In this document: positions 7,061 through 12,123 of the stretch, piece after piece | How positions within the stretch are numbered: position 1 is the first letter of the stretch | Layout of the letters: each line of letters starts with the position of its first letter | Assembly: GCA_964575225.1 (NCBI GenBank) | Contig: CAZNQW010000079.1 | Location: 1 to 15,473 of the forward strand | Length of the DNA stretch: 15,473 bases | Source of the DNA: CAZNQW01 sp964575225 | GTDB lineage: Bacteria > Chloroflexota > Anaerolineae > JAAYZQ01 | Reading direction: 5' to 3' | Made by a program: the position numbers and the translations under genes | Notes under the pieces: generated by a model | Told to the model about the DNA's origin: nothing | The model's input: only the letters and a program-made list of their open reading frames with translations | Databases searched by the model: none

Positions 7061-7094
7061 GGGTGATGGTCCAAGGGTTCACCGGTCGATCTCC
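7061..7094. repeat. 34-bp direct repeat at hisZ end, copy 2
   Basis: Ungapped partner of 6291-6324. On the minus strand it holds AGGAG, a GTG overlapping the hisZ TGA, and codons reading VNPWTI. It looks like the original hisG start, translationally coupled to hisZ, left behind when the repeat array came to lie between the genes. Confidence 0.8.
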
Positions 7095-8398
7095 TGTCGA
7101 TTGATGGACTGCCAGGAACGGGCCTGGGCCAAAAGCTCGTCGTCGCCGATGATCCGCGAGCCCGAAGCGTCGGTCAGCCGCCAGCCCTCGCCGTCGGGGC
7201 GCAGGGTGCGGGCGATGCCACGCCGCTCGGCCTCGGCGGCCAGCCCGGCAGCATCCATGGCCAAGAGGTCGACCTCCACGCGGAGGCCCAGGGCGCGCAG
7301 CCGTTGGACCATCGACAGGCCGCGAGCCTGGTCGCACGCCCCGGCCAATACGTGGGCGGCAATGGAGGGCAGGACGGGCGGATCCTGGGCCAGCAGCGCC
7401 CGCTCGATGCCCAGGCCAAAACCCACGGCCGGCAGCGAGCGCCCAAATTGGGCGATGAGTTGGTCGTAGCGACCGCCGCTGACCACGGGCCAGCCCAGGC
7501 GCGGGGCGACGCCGCGAAAGGTGATGCCGGTGTAATAGTCCATGCCCCGCACTTCGCCCAGGTCGATGATGACCCGTTGGGCCACGCCATAGGCGCGCAG
7601 CAGGTCATAGACGCGGCCCAGGCGCTCCAGGGCCGAGACGACCTCGGGCGCATCGTCCAGGCGCGCGCCCAGGGCCAGCGCCTCATCGAGCACCTCGCTA
7701 TCGCCTACCAGGTCGGGCAGATTTTGCAGGAGCCGGCCCAGGGACCCGGCCACGCCGCCCTGGTGCAGGGCGTTTTCCAGACGGGCGCTGTTGCGCTGGT
7801 CGATGGCGGCGCGGACCGGCTCCAGCACCTCACCCGGCAGCCCGGCGGTCAGGGCGCGGAAAAAGGCCATCTGCCCCAGGTTGATCTGAAAGCCCTCCAG
7901 CTTGAGTGCCTCCAGGGCGGCGATGGACAGGGCCACCACCTCGGCGTCGGCGTCGGCGGTGTCGACGCCGATCAGCTCGATGCCGGCCTGGGTGAACTCG
8001 CGCTTGCGCCCGGCCTGGGGGTCCTCGTAGCGAAAGATGCTGCCCATGGTGTGGCAGCGCAGGGGCATGGGCTGGTCGTAGAGCTTGGTGGCCGCCATGC
8101 GCCCGATCTGGGGCGTAAAGTCGGCGCGCAGGGCCAGGGTCTGGCCGTCGCGGTCGAAAAAGCGGACCATGGCCTGGCGAAAGGACTCGCTGGCGCCGAC
8201 GCTCAGGTTGTCATAATACTCGTACATGGGGGTGATGATTTCGTGATAGCCCCAGCGGGCAAAGCAATCGCGCAGGGTGGCCTCGGCCTGGCGGCGGCGC
8301 GCCGCTTCGGCCAGGAAGCAATCCTGGACCCCGTTGGGGATCTGGCTCTTTTGTGGGTCGGCCTGGGGCCGATCCCAACTTGGTTTGGTCGTGCTCAT
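7079..8398 (-). CDS. hisZ: ATP phosphoribosyltransferase regulatory subunit HisZ
   Basis: A paralogue of histidyl-tRNA synthetase that lacks aminoacylation. It binds short-form HisG to form active ATP phosphoribosyltransferase and carries the histidine feedback site. The 439 residues show the class II synthetase core: motif 2 (GSIFRYED, 119-126, then REFTQAGIELIG), GEVRGMDYYTGITF (281-294) and motif 3 (SGGRYDQL, then PAVGFGLGIERAL, 323-335). The last 90 residues resemble a degenerate anticodon-binding-like domain. HisZ is preferred over HisS because it leads a his operon with short HisG and carries the YYTGITFRG variant typical of HisZ. The ATG at 8398 has GGAGAT about 6 nt upstream and starts 16 nt after the attenuator U-run. 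The GTGA at its stop would couple to the old hisG start. Confidence 0.92.
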   Translation of the reverse strand: MSTTKPSWDRPQADPQKSQIPNGVQDCFLAEAARRRQAEATLRDCFARWGYHEIITPMYEYYDNLSVGASESFRQAMVRFFDRDGQTLALRADFTPQIGRMAATKLYDQPMPLRCHTMGSIFRYEDPQAGRKREFTQAGIELIGVDTADADAEVVALSIAALEALKLEGFQINLGQMAFFRALTAGLPGEVLEPVRAAIDQRNSARLENALHQGGVAGSLGRLLQNLPDLVGDSEVLDEALALGARLDDAPEVVSALERLGRVYDLLRAYGVAQRVIIDLGEVRGMDYYTGITFRGVAPRLGWPVVSGGRYDQLIAQFGRSLPAVGFGLGIERALLAQDPPVLPSIAAHVLAGACDQARGLSMVQRLRALGLRVEVDLLAMDAAGLAAEAERRGIARTLRPDGEGWRLTDASGSRIIGDDELLAQARSWQSINRQEIDR

Positions 8399-8413
8399 GG
8401 CAATCTCCGGTGT

Positions 8414-8446
8414 AAAAAAAAGACCGGTCCCTTTGACCAGTCTTTT
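8414..8446 (-). terminator. Intrinsic terminator in his leader (attenuator)
   Basis: On the minus strand, AAAAGACTGGTC, loop AAAGG, GACCGGTCTTTT form a 12-bp stem with one G:U pair, ending in a run of eight T. It lies between the His-codon leader ORF and the hisZ ribosome-binding site. It would therefore stop transcription before the structural genes unless an alternative fold forms. Position and strength fit an attenuator terminator. Confidence 0.9.
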
Positions 8447-8498
8447 GGATGAGTCCCGGCGAAACCCTCAACGCCCCGACGGGCGGCGGGGCTCATCC
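8447..8498 (-). promoter_or_regulatory. Leader RNA pairing between His leader ORF and terminator
   Basis: GGATGAG (8498-8492), beginning at the last base of the leader TAG, pairs perfectly with CTCATCC (8453-8447), which abuts the terminator stem. It encloses an inner CCCCG/CGGGG hairpin (8491-8487 with 8478-8474). A ribosome that reaches the stop codon would cover GGATGAG, while one stalled on the first His codons would leave it free. The segment GCCGGG (8460-8455) can alternatively pair with CCCGGC in leader codons 5-6. Which fold opposes the terminator cannot be settled by eye. Confidence 0.6.
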
Positions 8499-8548
8499 TA
8501 CGTGGTATGATGATGGACGTTCGGCGAAAGGCCGGGTTCCCGATTCAT
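8498..8548 (-). CDS. hisL: Histidine leader peptide (16 aa, three His)
   Basis: ATG at 8548 opens a 17-codon frame reading MNREPGLSPNVHHHTT then TAG. Codons 12-14 are three consecutive CAT. It lies about 50 nt downstream of a near-consensus promoter and is followed by an RNA pairing and a strong terminator ahead of hisZ. That is the arrangement of his leader peptides in enterobacteria, where slow translation of His codons under histidine shortage prevents termination. A purine stretch (AAGAAA) precedes the ATG but no strong Shine-Dalgarno is seen, which is the weakest part of the case. The run of His codons at the right place next to a his operon is unlikely to be chance. The symbol hisL is used by analogy. 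Confidence 0.82.
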   Translation of the reverse strand: MNREPGLSPNVHHHTT

Positions 8549-8604
8549 GGTTTCTTGCGTCTCACATTGCGGGCAGCGCCAAGGCGCCCCCTATCTGGGG
8601 CGAG

Positions 8605-8633
8605 ATCATAGCATAGGTGGGGGAAAATGTCAA
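8605..8633 (-). promoter_or_regulatory. Sigma-70-type promoter of his operon
   Basis: On the minus strand, TTGACA (8633-8628), a 17-bp spacer and TATGAT (8610-8605). The -35 is perfect and the -10 has one mismatch. The predicted start is near 8598, giving about a 50-nt untranslated leader before the His-codon ORF. A CGCCCC/GGGGCG hairpin lies at the very 5' end of that transcript. Confidence 0.88.
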
Positions 8634-8640
8634 AGTGCAT

Positions 8641-8947
8641 GCCATGCCGCGCGCCCGTGGAAAGGATAGCTTGGCCACGAATTACACGAATTTCACGAAA
8701 ACCTCGATGCGCGTCGTGGGGGCGACGGCATAGAATGCTCAGCGCCCCGTGTCCGCACGGCCCCGTCCTCGGGGCGCGAATGTATGGGTCGCGACGGGGG
8801 ACCGTGACGGGTGCGAACGATACCGTGCCCAAGGGTTCCTGGGAATGCCTCGCCCGCATTCGGGCATGGCATGTATAGACACTCGTAGGGTGAGGCCCCG
8901 ACGGAGCGGTGGTGGAAAAACGAGGATATGGTTCTTGGCGCTGTGCC
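8641..8947. other. Intergenic region upstream of his promoter
   Basis: No gene is supported here. It contains three 9-bp tandem units of CACGAATTA type (8676-8702), a degenerate REP-like palindrome ATGCC-GCCCG/CGGGC-GGCAT (8845-8872) about 75 bp past the MTHFR-C gene stop, and several GC hairpins around 8750-8800. None has a T-run on the minus strand, so the end of the DUF166/MTHFR-C transcript is not defined and readthrough into the his leader is possible. Confidence 0.6.
8676..8702. repeat. Three 9-bp CACGAATT tandem units
   Basis: CACGAATTA, CACGAATTT and CACGAAAAC follow one another (on the minus strand TTCGTG repeats). This motif recurs between genes in many environmental bacterial genomes, as I recall. 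It is AT-rich against a GC-rich background and lies just upstream of the his promoter. Its role is unknown. Confidence 0.7.
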
Positions 8948-9403
8948 TTACGCGGGTCGCTGATCCTTGTACCGGAGGGTATTGATCCAGGCCGACTGGC
9001 CCTCCAATCGCCAATCGACGGGGGGCTGCTCGTCCAGGAATTCCTGGCCCTGGGATCGCATCCGGCGCGAGCGCTCGTAGGCATCGGTCCAGACGCAGCG
9101 CCGCTCGGGGTACACCTCGCAATAGCCGCCGGGCCGGACGCCGCCGCAGGGGCCGTTGCGCAGTTGCTTGGGGCAGGTCATGGGGCAGGTCATGCCCGTG
9201 TGATAGAGGATGCACTGCCCGCACATTCTGCAATCAAAGATGAGTCTCTTGGTCCCTCGTTCCAGCGGCAGGATCAGGCGTTCGACCCGGCCGTAGCCCA
9301 CGCGGGCCAGCAGCGGATCGAGGGCGCGAAACACCTTCACGGTCACCCGATAGGCCCATTCCAGGGGGCGGGGGTGGTCCTGGATCCAGCGTCTGAGACT
9401 CAT
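8948..9403 (-). CDS. MTHFR-C / MetV-like cysteine-rich protein
   Basis: The 151-residue product carries the methylenetetrahydrofolate reductase C-terminal domain signature: eight cysteines at 58, 61, 64, 73, 77, 86, 95 and 103, in CRMCGQCILYHTGMTCPMTC and RNGPCGG contexts. In acetogens the MetV protein of this family binds an iron-sulfur cluster and partners MetF, the flavin subunit of methylenetetrahydrofolate reductase. Here no MetF is adjacent. The N-terminal 55 residues are basic and amphipathic and precede the Cys cluster; the whole is shorter than typical MetV (about 200 residues). ATG 9403 is chosen over an upstream TTG because AGGAGGT lies about 9 nt before it. It follows the DUF166 gene by 107 nt on the same strand, so the two are probably co-transcribed. 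An electron-transfer or one-carbon role is inference. Confidence 0.78.
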   Translation of the reverse strand: MSLRRWIQDHPRPLEWAYRVTVKVFRALDPLLARVGYGRVERLILPLERGTKRLIFDCRMCGQCILYHTGMTCPMTCPKQLRNGPCGGVRPGGYCEVYPERRCVWTDAYERSRRMRSQGQEFLDEQPPVDWRLEGQSAWINTLRYKDQRPA

Positions 9404-9510
9404 GGGGCGGCGACCTCCTGGGTACAAGGCTCCGGGTCAGAGGATCGGCTGCCAGGGCCTGGGCAGGTGGGCGAGCCGGGTTCGATCGGCGGCCCAAGGG
9501 ATGCGGCCGG

Positions 9511-10290
9511 TCAATCGCTTTTTGTCCCGGGGATGATGTATTGGATGTTTCGGAAAGGCTTGACCTGGGGGCCGATGTTGTTTTTGAGCAGGTTGCCCGA
9601 GATGTGCATCAGGGTGTCGTCATAGTCGCTGTCGATGCCCATAGTCGCCAGGCAGGGGTAGTGGTGGTGGAGCAGGCCGGCTTGCTGTTCGGCATCGTCG
9701 GCCGAGACGCCCACCAGTCCCTGGGCCACGTGCCGGGCGCAGCCGCACACCGCATCGCGCACGACCACGGCGCCGGTCACGGTGCGGGTTTTGGGGTCCA
9801 GCGTCAGATGCAGGTCGGGTTGGCCAAAGTAGCGGGCAAATTCCGAGATCCAGGGGTCGTCGTAGTCGATGCGCTTGCGGCGGGCCAGGCTATAGTTGGT
9901 TTCGGTCAATGAACAAAGGGGCTTGGGCGTGACACAGGTGACGCCCATGTCTTGGAGCCAGCCCCGCAACTGCCGGGCCAGTCCCCGGGGCAGCCAGGCT
10001 TCGTTGTCGACGGGGGCGATGACGGCCCGGGCGCCCGTCATGCGGGCGATGTCGGGCAGCAATTCTGCCACCCCCGGCTGTTCGCCAAAAGCCAGGATCA
10101 GGTCGGCTGGGGGGAGGGACTCGGGCAGGAAATCCTCGGGATAGTCGAGCACCGGCGGCAAGACCGCGGGCGCCTGCCAGGTCTCGAGGGTCCACCGGGC
10201 GGGGCCGTGGGTGCGGACGTTGTCCACGTGGCGGCGACCATAGTCACCCGAGACGATGGCCAGGATGCGCATATCTTTTGCTTCTGTCAT
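9511..10290 (-). CDS. DUF166 family protein
   Basis: A 259-residue protein of the DUF166 family, sometimes labelled thymidylate synthase in databases without good support. The N-terminus (MRILAIVSGDYGRRHVDNV, 7-25) looks like a nucleotide-binding fold start. Conserved-looking cysteines are Cys119, Cys126, the CGC pair at 182 and 184 (DAVCGCARHVAQGL), and Cys213 in HHHYPCLATMGID, suggesting metal or iron-sulfur binding. Some relatives elsewhere are reported as selenoproteins; here all these positions are ordinary Cys codons. ATG 10290 has AGGAG about 8 nt upstream. The MTHFR-C gene follows on the same strand, which hints at shared one-carbon or cofactor metabolism. No biochemical function can be assigned. 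Confidence 0.8.
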   Translation of the reverse strand: MTEAKDMRILAIVSGDYGRRHVDNVRTHGPARWTLETWQAPAVLPPVLDYPEDFLPESLPPADLILAFGEQPGVAELLPDIARMTGARAVIAPVDNEAWLPRGLARQLRGWLQDMGVTCVTPKPLCSLTETNYSLARRKRIDYDDPWISEFARYFGQPDLHLTLDPKTRTVTGAVVVRDAVCGCARHVAQGLVGVSADDAEQQAGLLHHHYPCLATMGIDSDYDDTLMHISGNLLKNNIGPQVKPFRNIQYIIPGTKSD

Positions 10291-10377
10291 GGTACTTTCT
10301 CCTGGGGGATCTGTCGGCTTTCCCCGCGCCCTCTCAGGGCCGGCGGAGACGCCTCTGCGGCCCTGGAGGAATTGTTT

Positions 10378-10393
10378 TCTATGATATCATAGA
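10378..10393. promoter_or_regulatory. 16-bp perfect palindrome with -10-like core
   Basis: TCTATGATATCATAGA reads the same on both strands and lies about 90 bp upstream of the DUF166 start. The minus strand offers TATGAT (10391-10386) as a -10 with TTGATC (10416-10411) as a poor -35 at 19 bp spacing. It could be an operator overlapping the DUF166 promoter. No regulator is identified. Confidence 0.4.
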
Positions 10394-10473
10394 TATCGGG
10401 GAAGGGCCATGATCAAAGTCATGCGGTTGTGCGGGGGCGACGGGCCGGGCGGCAGGGTTACAAAAGGGCCGTC

Positions 10474-10493
10474 ATGCCCGCGCAAGCGGGCAT
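10474..10493. repeat. REP-like palindrome
   Basis: ATGCCCGC, loop GCAA, GCGGGCAT, preceded by GCCGTC and followed by CCATTC. This is the same core as the units in the hisZ-hisG spacer. It lies alone in the divergent region between the DUF166 gene and the liv promoter. Confidence 0.8.
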
Positions 10494-10514
10494 CCATTCA
10501 GTGCAATCCTCCCC

Positions 10515-10529
10515 TCATTGGATGGATTC
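10515..10529. repeat. 15-bp inverted repeat flanking liv promoter, left arm
   Basis: TCATTGGATGGATTC, the exact reverse complement of 10628-10642. The two arms bracket a 98-bp segment that contains the liv promoter. The left arm falls about 85 bp upstream of the predicted transcription start. Confidence 0.85.
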
Positions 10530-10530
10530 T

Positions 10531-10544
10531 ACAAATTCATTTGT
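10531..10544. promoter_or_regulatory. Short dyad upstream of liv promoter
   Basis: ACAAAT-TC-ATTTGT, six-base arms with a 2-base centre, 22 bp upstream of the -35. It is placed like an activator or repressor site. No regulator gene is present in the window. Confidence 0.4.
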
Positions 10545-10565
10545 GCCAGAGGGTTCGCAGGCGGA

Positions 10566-10594
10566 TTGACAATGCGGCGGTTTTGATCTATAAT
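10566..10594 (+). promoter_or_regulatory. Consensus sigma-70-type promoter of liv operon
   Basis: TTGACA (10566-10571), a 17-bp spacer and TATAAT (10589-10594), a perfect match to the consensus. The predicted start near 10601 leaves about 295 nt of untranslated leader before livK. Confidence 0.88.
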
Positions 10595-10627
10595 GTGATC
10601 GGCGTGCAGTGGAGCAGGCTGAGGTAG

Positions 10628-10642
10628 GAATCCATCCAATGA
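10628..10642. repeat. 15-bp inverted repeat flanking liv promoter, right arm
   Basis: GAATCCATCCAATGA, the exact reverse complement of 10515-10529. It lies in the transcribed leader about 30-40 nt after the predicted start. Confidence 0.85.
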
Positions 10643-10669
10643 TAGGCTCGTTTACAAGGTACGTGCTCC

Positions 10670-10731
10670 AGGCCCTGGAATGCCTTAGGCGGCGCTTTTG
10701 TCGCCTGAGGTATTCGAGGGCCTTTGTATTT
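10670..10731 (+). terminator. Candidate attenuator hairpin in liv leader
   Basis: AGGCCCT (10670-10676) pairs with AGGGCCT (10717-10723). Inside, after a 2x2 internal loop, 10679-10691 pairs with 10702-10714 (13 pairs, a few G:U). The stem is followed by TTTGTATTT. Upstream TACAAGG (10653-10659) can pair, with one bulge, with CCTTTGTA (10721-10728), which would break the base of the hairpin. This pattern suggests transcription attenuation, but the U-tract is imperfect. Confidence 0.45.
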
Positions 10732-10896
10732 GCACGGGCATGCTTCAAGAGACGGATGGCGCCGGTGTGGGAAGCAGGTGCCAACCAGAAGGGGGGTGGT
10801 GCCATTTTCAGGGAGTAGAGGGTACTGACAGGTTCGATATCGTGGGTTGGGCATCGATCCGATGGGACCAAGGAACACAAAGAATGAGGAGTGACA

Positions 10897-12045
10897 ATGT
10901 CTCGGAAAGCAAGTTTCCTGCTCGCACTGGTCGTTTTGATGGTGCCTTTGATCGCAGGGTGTGGCGGCGAGACGGACACGATCAAGATCGGCCTGCAGGG
11001 CCCCATGACCGGCGACTATGCCTATGAGGGCCAGGGATTCGAGAAAGCGGTGGGGATGCTGGTGGAGCAGACCAATGCGGCCGGCGGCATCAACGGCCGG
11101 CAGGTAGAGCTGGTCGTCGAGGATGACGCCGGCGATCCGACCCAGGCGGCGCTGGTGGCGCAGCGCCTGGTGGATGCGGGTGTCCAGGCCGTCATCGGAG
11201 CGTACAACTCGACGGCGACAGAGCCGGCATCAGAGATCTATAATGATGCCGGAATCCTGCATATCACGCCGTCGTCGACGGCAACGGGGCTGACCCAAAA
11301 AGGGTTCCAGCGATTCTTCCGTGTGTGCTTCCTGGACGACCGACAGGGATTGTTTGCCGCCACGTTTGCCAAGGAAGTGTTGGGTGTGGCCAACCTGGGC
11401 ATCCTGCACGACAACTCGACCTACGCCCAGGGATTGGCCGAGCACACCAAGCGCTATGCGGAAGAGATGGGCATGGCGGTGCCCTTTTACGACGCGATCA
11501 ACCCCGATGACCAGGACTTTACGCCGATCCTGACCAACATCGGCGGGGCAGGCCTGGACGCCGTCTACTTTACCGGCTACCACGCCCAGGGCGGCCTGCT
11601 GTTAAAGCAGGCGGCGGAACTGGGGCTGGACATCCAGTGGATGATGGGCAATGCGTCCAACAACCCGGAACTGGTCCAGATCGCGGGGGTGGAAAACGCC
11701 GTCGGCACCTATGTGACCACGGAGCCACTGCCGAAAGACGTGGATTATCCCGAGGCGCGGCAGTTTGTCGCCGACTTTGAGGCCAAGTACAACGAGCCGC
11801 CGGCCAGTGTGTGGTGGATGATGAGTGCCGAGGCGTTCAACGTCATCCGCTATGCCATGGAGCAGACCGACTCTACCGATGCGGCCAAGCTGGCGGAATT
11901 CCTGCACAAGGAAGCCAAGGACATCAACGGCATCACCGGGCCGATCCTGGGTTGGGATGAGAATGGGGACCGATTGGGCACCATCCACCTGGCCTATGTG
12001 ATTGACGAGACCGGCGCACTGGTCGTCAACTCCCAACAGCCATAA
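10897..12045 (+). CDS. livK: Branched-chain amino acid binding lipoprotein LivK
   Basis: Extracellular solute-binding protein of an ABC importer for leucine, isoleucine and valine or related amino acids. The 382 residues begin with a lipoprotein signal: basic MSRK, a hydrophobic stretch 7-19, and lipobox IAGC with Cys22 as the lipidation site. The mature part is a type I periplasmic-binding fold: IKIGLQGPMTGDYAYEGQ near the start, NAAGGINGRQVELVVEDDAG, VIGAYNSTATEPASEIY and LKQAAELGLDIQWMMGN. Lipid anchoring fits a monoderm or thin-walled host. ATG 10897 is preferred to GTG 10891 because GAGGAG is correctly spaced (about 5 nt) only for the ATG. An intrinsic terminator follows the stop before livH. 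Exact substrate is not deducible; urea- and amide-binding relatives share this fold. Confidence 0.93.
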   Translation: MSRKASFLLALVVLMVPLIAGCGGETDTIKIGLQGPMTGDYAYEGQGFEKAVGMLVEQTNAAGGINGRQVELVVEDDAGDPTQAALVAQRLVDAGVQAVIGAYNSTATEPASEIYNDAGILHITPSSTATGLTQKGFQRFFRVCFLDDRQGLFAATFAKEVLGVANLGILHDNSTYAQGLAEHTKRYAEEMGMAVPFYDAINPDDQDFTPILTNIGGAGLDAVYFTGYHAQGGLLLKQAAELGLDIQWMMGNASNNPELVQIAGVENAVGTYVTTEPLPKDVDYPEARQFVADFEAKYNEPPASVWWMMSAEAFNVIRYAMEQTDSTDAAKLAEFLHKEAKDINGITGPILGWDENGDRLGTIHLAYVIDETGALVVNSQQP

Positions 12046-12059
12046 AAAAGAGATCCCGT

Positions 12060-12092
12060 GGGGGGAGCGTTCCACCTACGCTCCCCCCTTTT
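12060..12092 (+). terminator. Intrinsic terminator between livK and livH
   Basis: GGGGGGAGCGT, loop TCCACCT, ACGCTCCCCCC form an 11-bp perfect stem followed by TTTT. It lies 15 nt after the livK stop and about 30 nt before livH. The short U-run suggests partial termination, which would make the binding protein more abundant than the membrane and ATPase subunits. Confidence 0.85.
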
Positions 12093-12123
12093 GCTACGTC
12101 GCAGGGACAAGGAGGCCAGACCC

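Larger units (their letters stand above)
6313..7078. repeat. REP-like repeat array between hisZ and hisG
   Basis: About 770 bp of noncoding-looking repeats. The core is a palindrome of the form ATGCCCGCGAANGCGGGCAT, present whole or degenerate near 6379, 6465 and 6957. Related CACCC/GGGGGTCCATG half-forms lie near 6592 and 6653. Two composite units of about 130 bp are nearly identical (see the separate entries), and a copy of the dispersed repeat found left of hisA lies at 6813-6875. Spacing is irregular and the units are palindromic, so this is not CRISPR. No transposase is present. REP-type elements are usually scattered between genes by RAYT-like activity, but no such gene is seen here. 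Confidence 0.85.
6309..7082 (-). other. 257-codon open frame through hisZ-hisG repeat spacer
   Basis: A reading frame starting at GTG 7082, which shares GTGA with the hisZ stop and has AGGAG about 8 nt upstream, runs without a stop through the whole repeat array. It ends in a TGA that shares ATGA with the hisG start. Its first nine codons (VNPWTITLG) echo the HisG N-terminus (MNPLTIALP). The rest is repeat translation, with WMPAFAGMT recurring. I do not claim a functional protein: no domain is recognisable, and long open frames are common in GC-rich DNA. The frame would nonetheless let ribosomes pass from hisZ to hisG without leaving the mRNA. It could be a real coupling cistron, a disrupted ancestral hisG start, or chance. 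Confidence 0.45.
10291..10565. other. Divergent intergenic region, DUF166 side
   Basis: No gene seen. It contains a 16-bp perfect palindrome (10378-10393), a weak candidate promoter for the DUF166 gene, a REP-like palindrome (10474-10493), the left arm of an inverted repeat (10515-10529) and a short dyad (10531-10544). Local base composition around 10370-10400 is AT-rich compared with its surroundings, as expected for regulatory DNA. Confidence 0.65.
10595..10896 (+). promoter_or_regulatory. Long structured liv leader
   Basis: About 300 nt between promoter and livK with no convincing gene. It holds the right arm of the inverted repeat, the large hairpin at 10670-10723 and, further on, mutually exclusive short pairings: TGGCGCC near 10758 with GGTGCCA near 10788, or that GGTGCC with the GGTGCC at 10798-10803. 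A fold that senses amino acid supply is plausible but I recognise no known riboswitch class. Confidence 0.45.

Noticed and set aside
6313..7078. CRISPR array between hisZ and hisG
   Set aside because: Repeat units are palindromic, of unequal length and irregularly spaced, with repeats rather than unique spacers between them. No cas gene is present.
7079..8398. Histidyl-tRNA synthetase (HisS)
   Set aside because: The core motifs are shared, but the gene leads a his operon with short-form HisG, carries the HisZ-like YYTGITFRG and has a degenerate C-terminal domain.
8545..9084. 179-codon minus-strand ORF across the his promoter region
   Set aside because: It crosses the 3' part of the MTHFR-C gene out of frame and then repeats and the promoter. 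No domain or ribosome-binding site supports it.
10786..10812. T-box antiterminator upstream of livK
   Set aside because: GGGTGGTGCC resembles the T-box core GGGTGGNACC, but the following CGCG-like bases, a matching stem I with specifier loop and a downstream intrinsic terminator are not evident.
10609..10818. Small ORF in the liv leader (GTG or internal ATG start)
   Set aside because: No ribosome-binding site at a sensible distance, no recognisable domain, Arg-rich translation typical of GC-rich noncoding sequence, and it overlaps strong RNA hairpins. It is also not enriched for Leu, Ile or Val in a leader-peptide pattern.
10829..10875. tRNA-like GGTTCGAT segment
   Set aside because: The flanking bases do not form the five-pair T stem, and no acceptor, D or anticodon arms can be drawn.
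12058..12123. GTG-initiated 22-residue N-terminal extension of LivH
   Set aside because: It would translate through the livK-livH terminator hairpin and has no ribosome-binding site, whereas ATG 12124 has AAGGAGG at good spacing.
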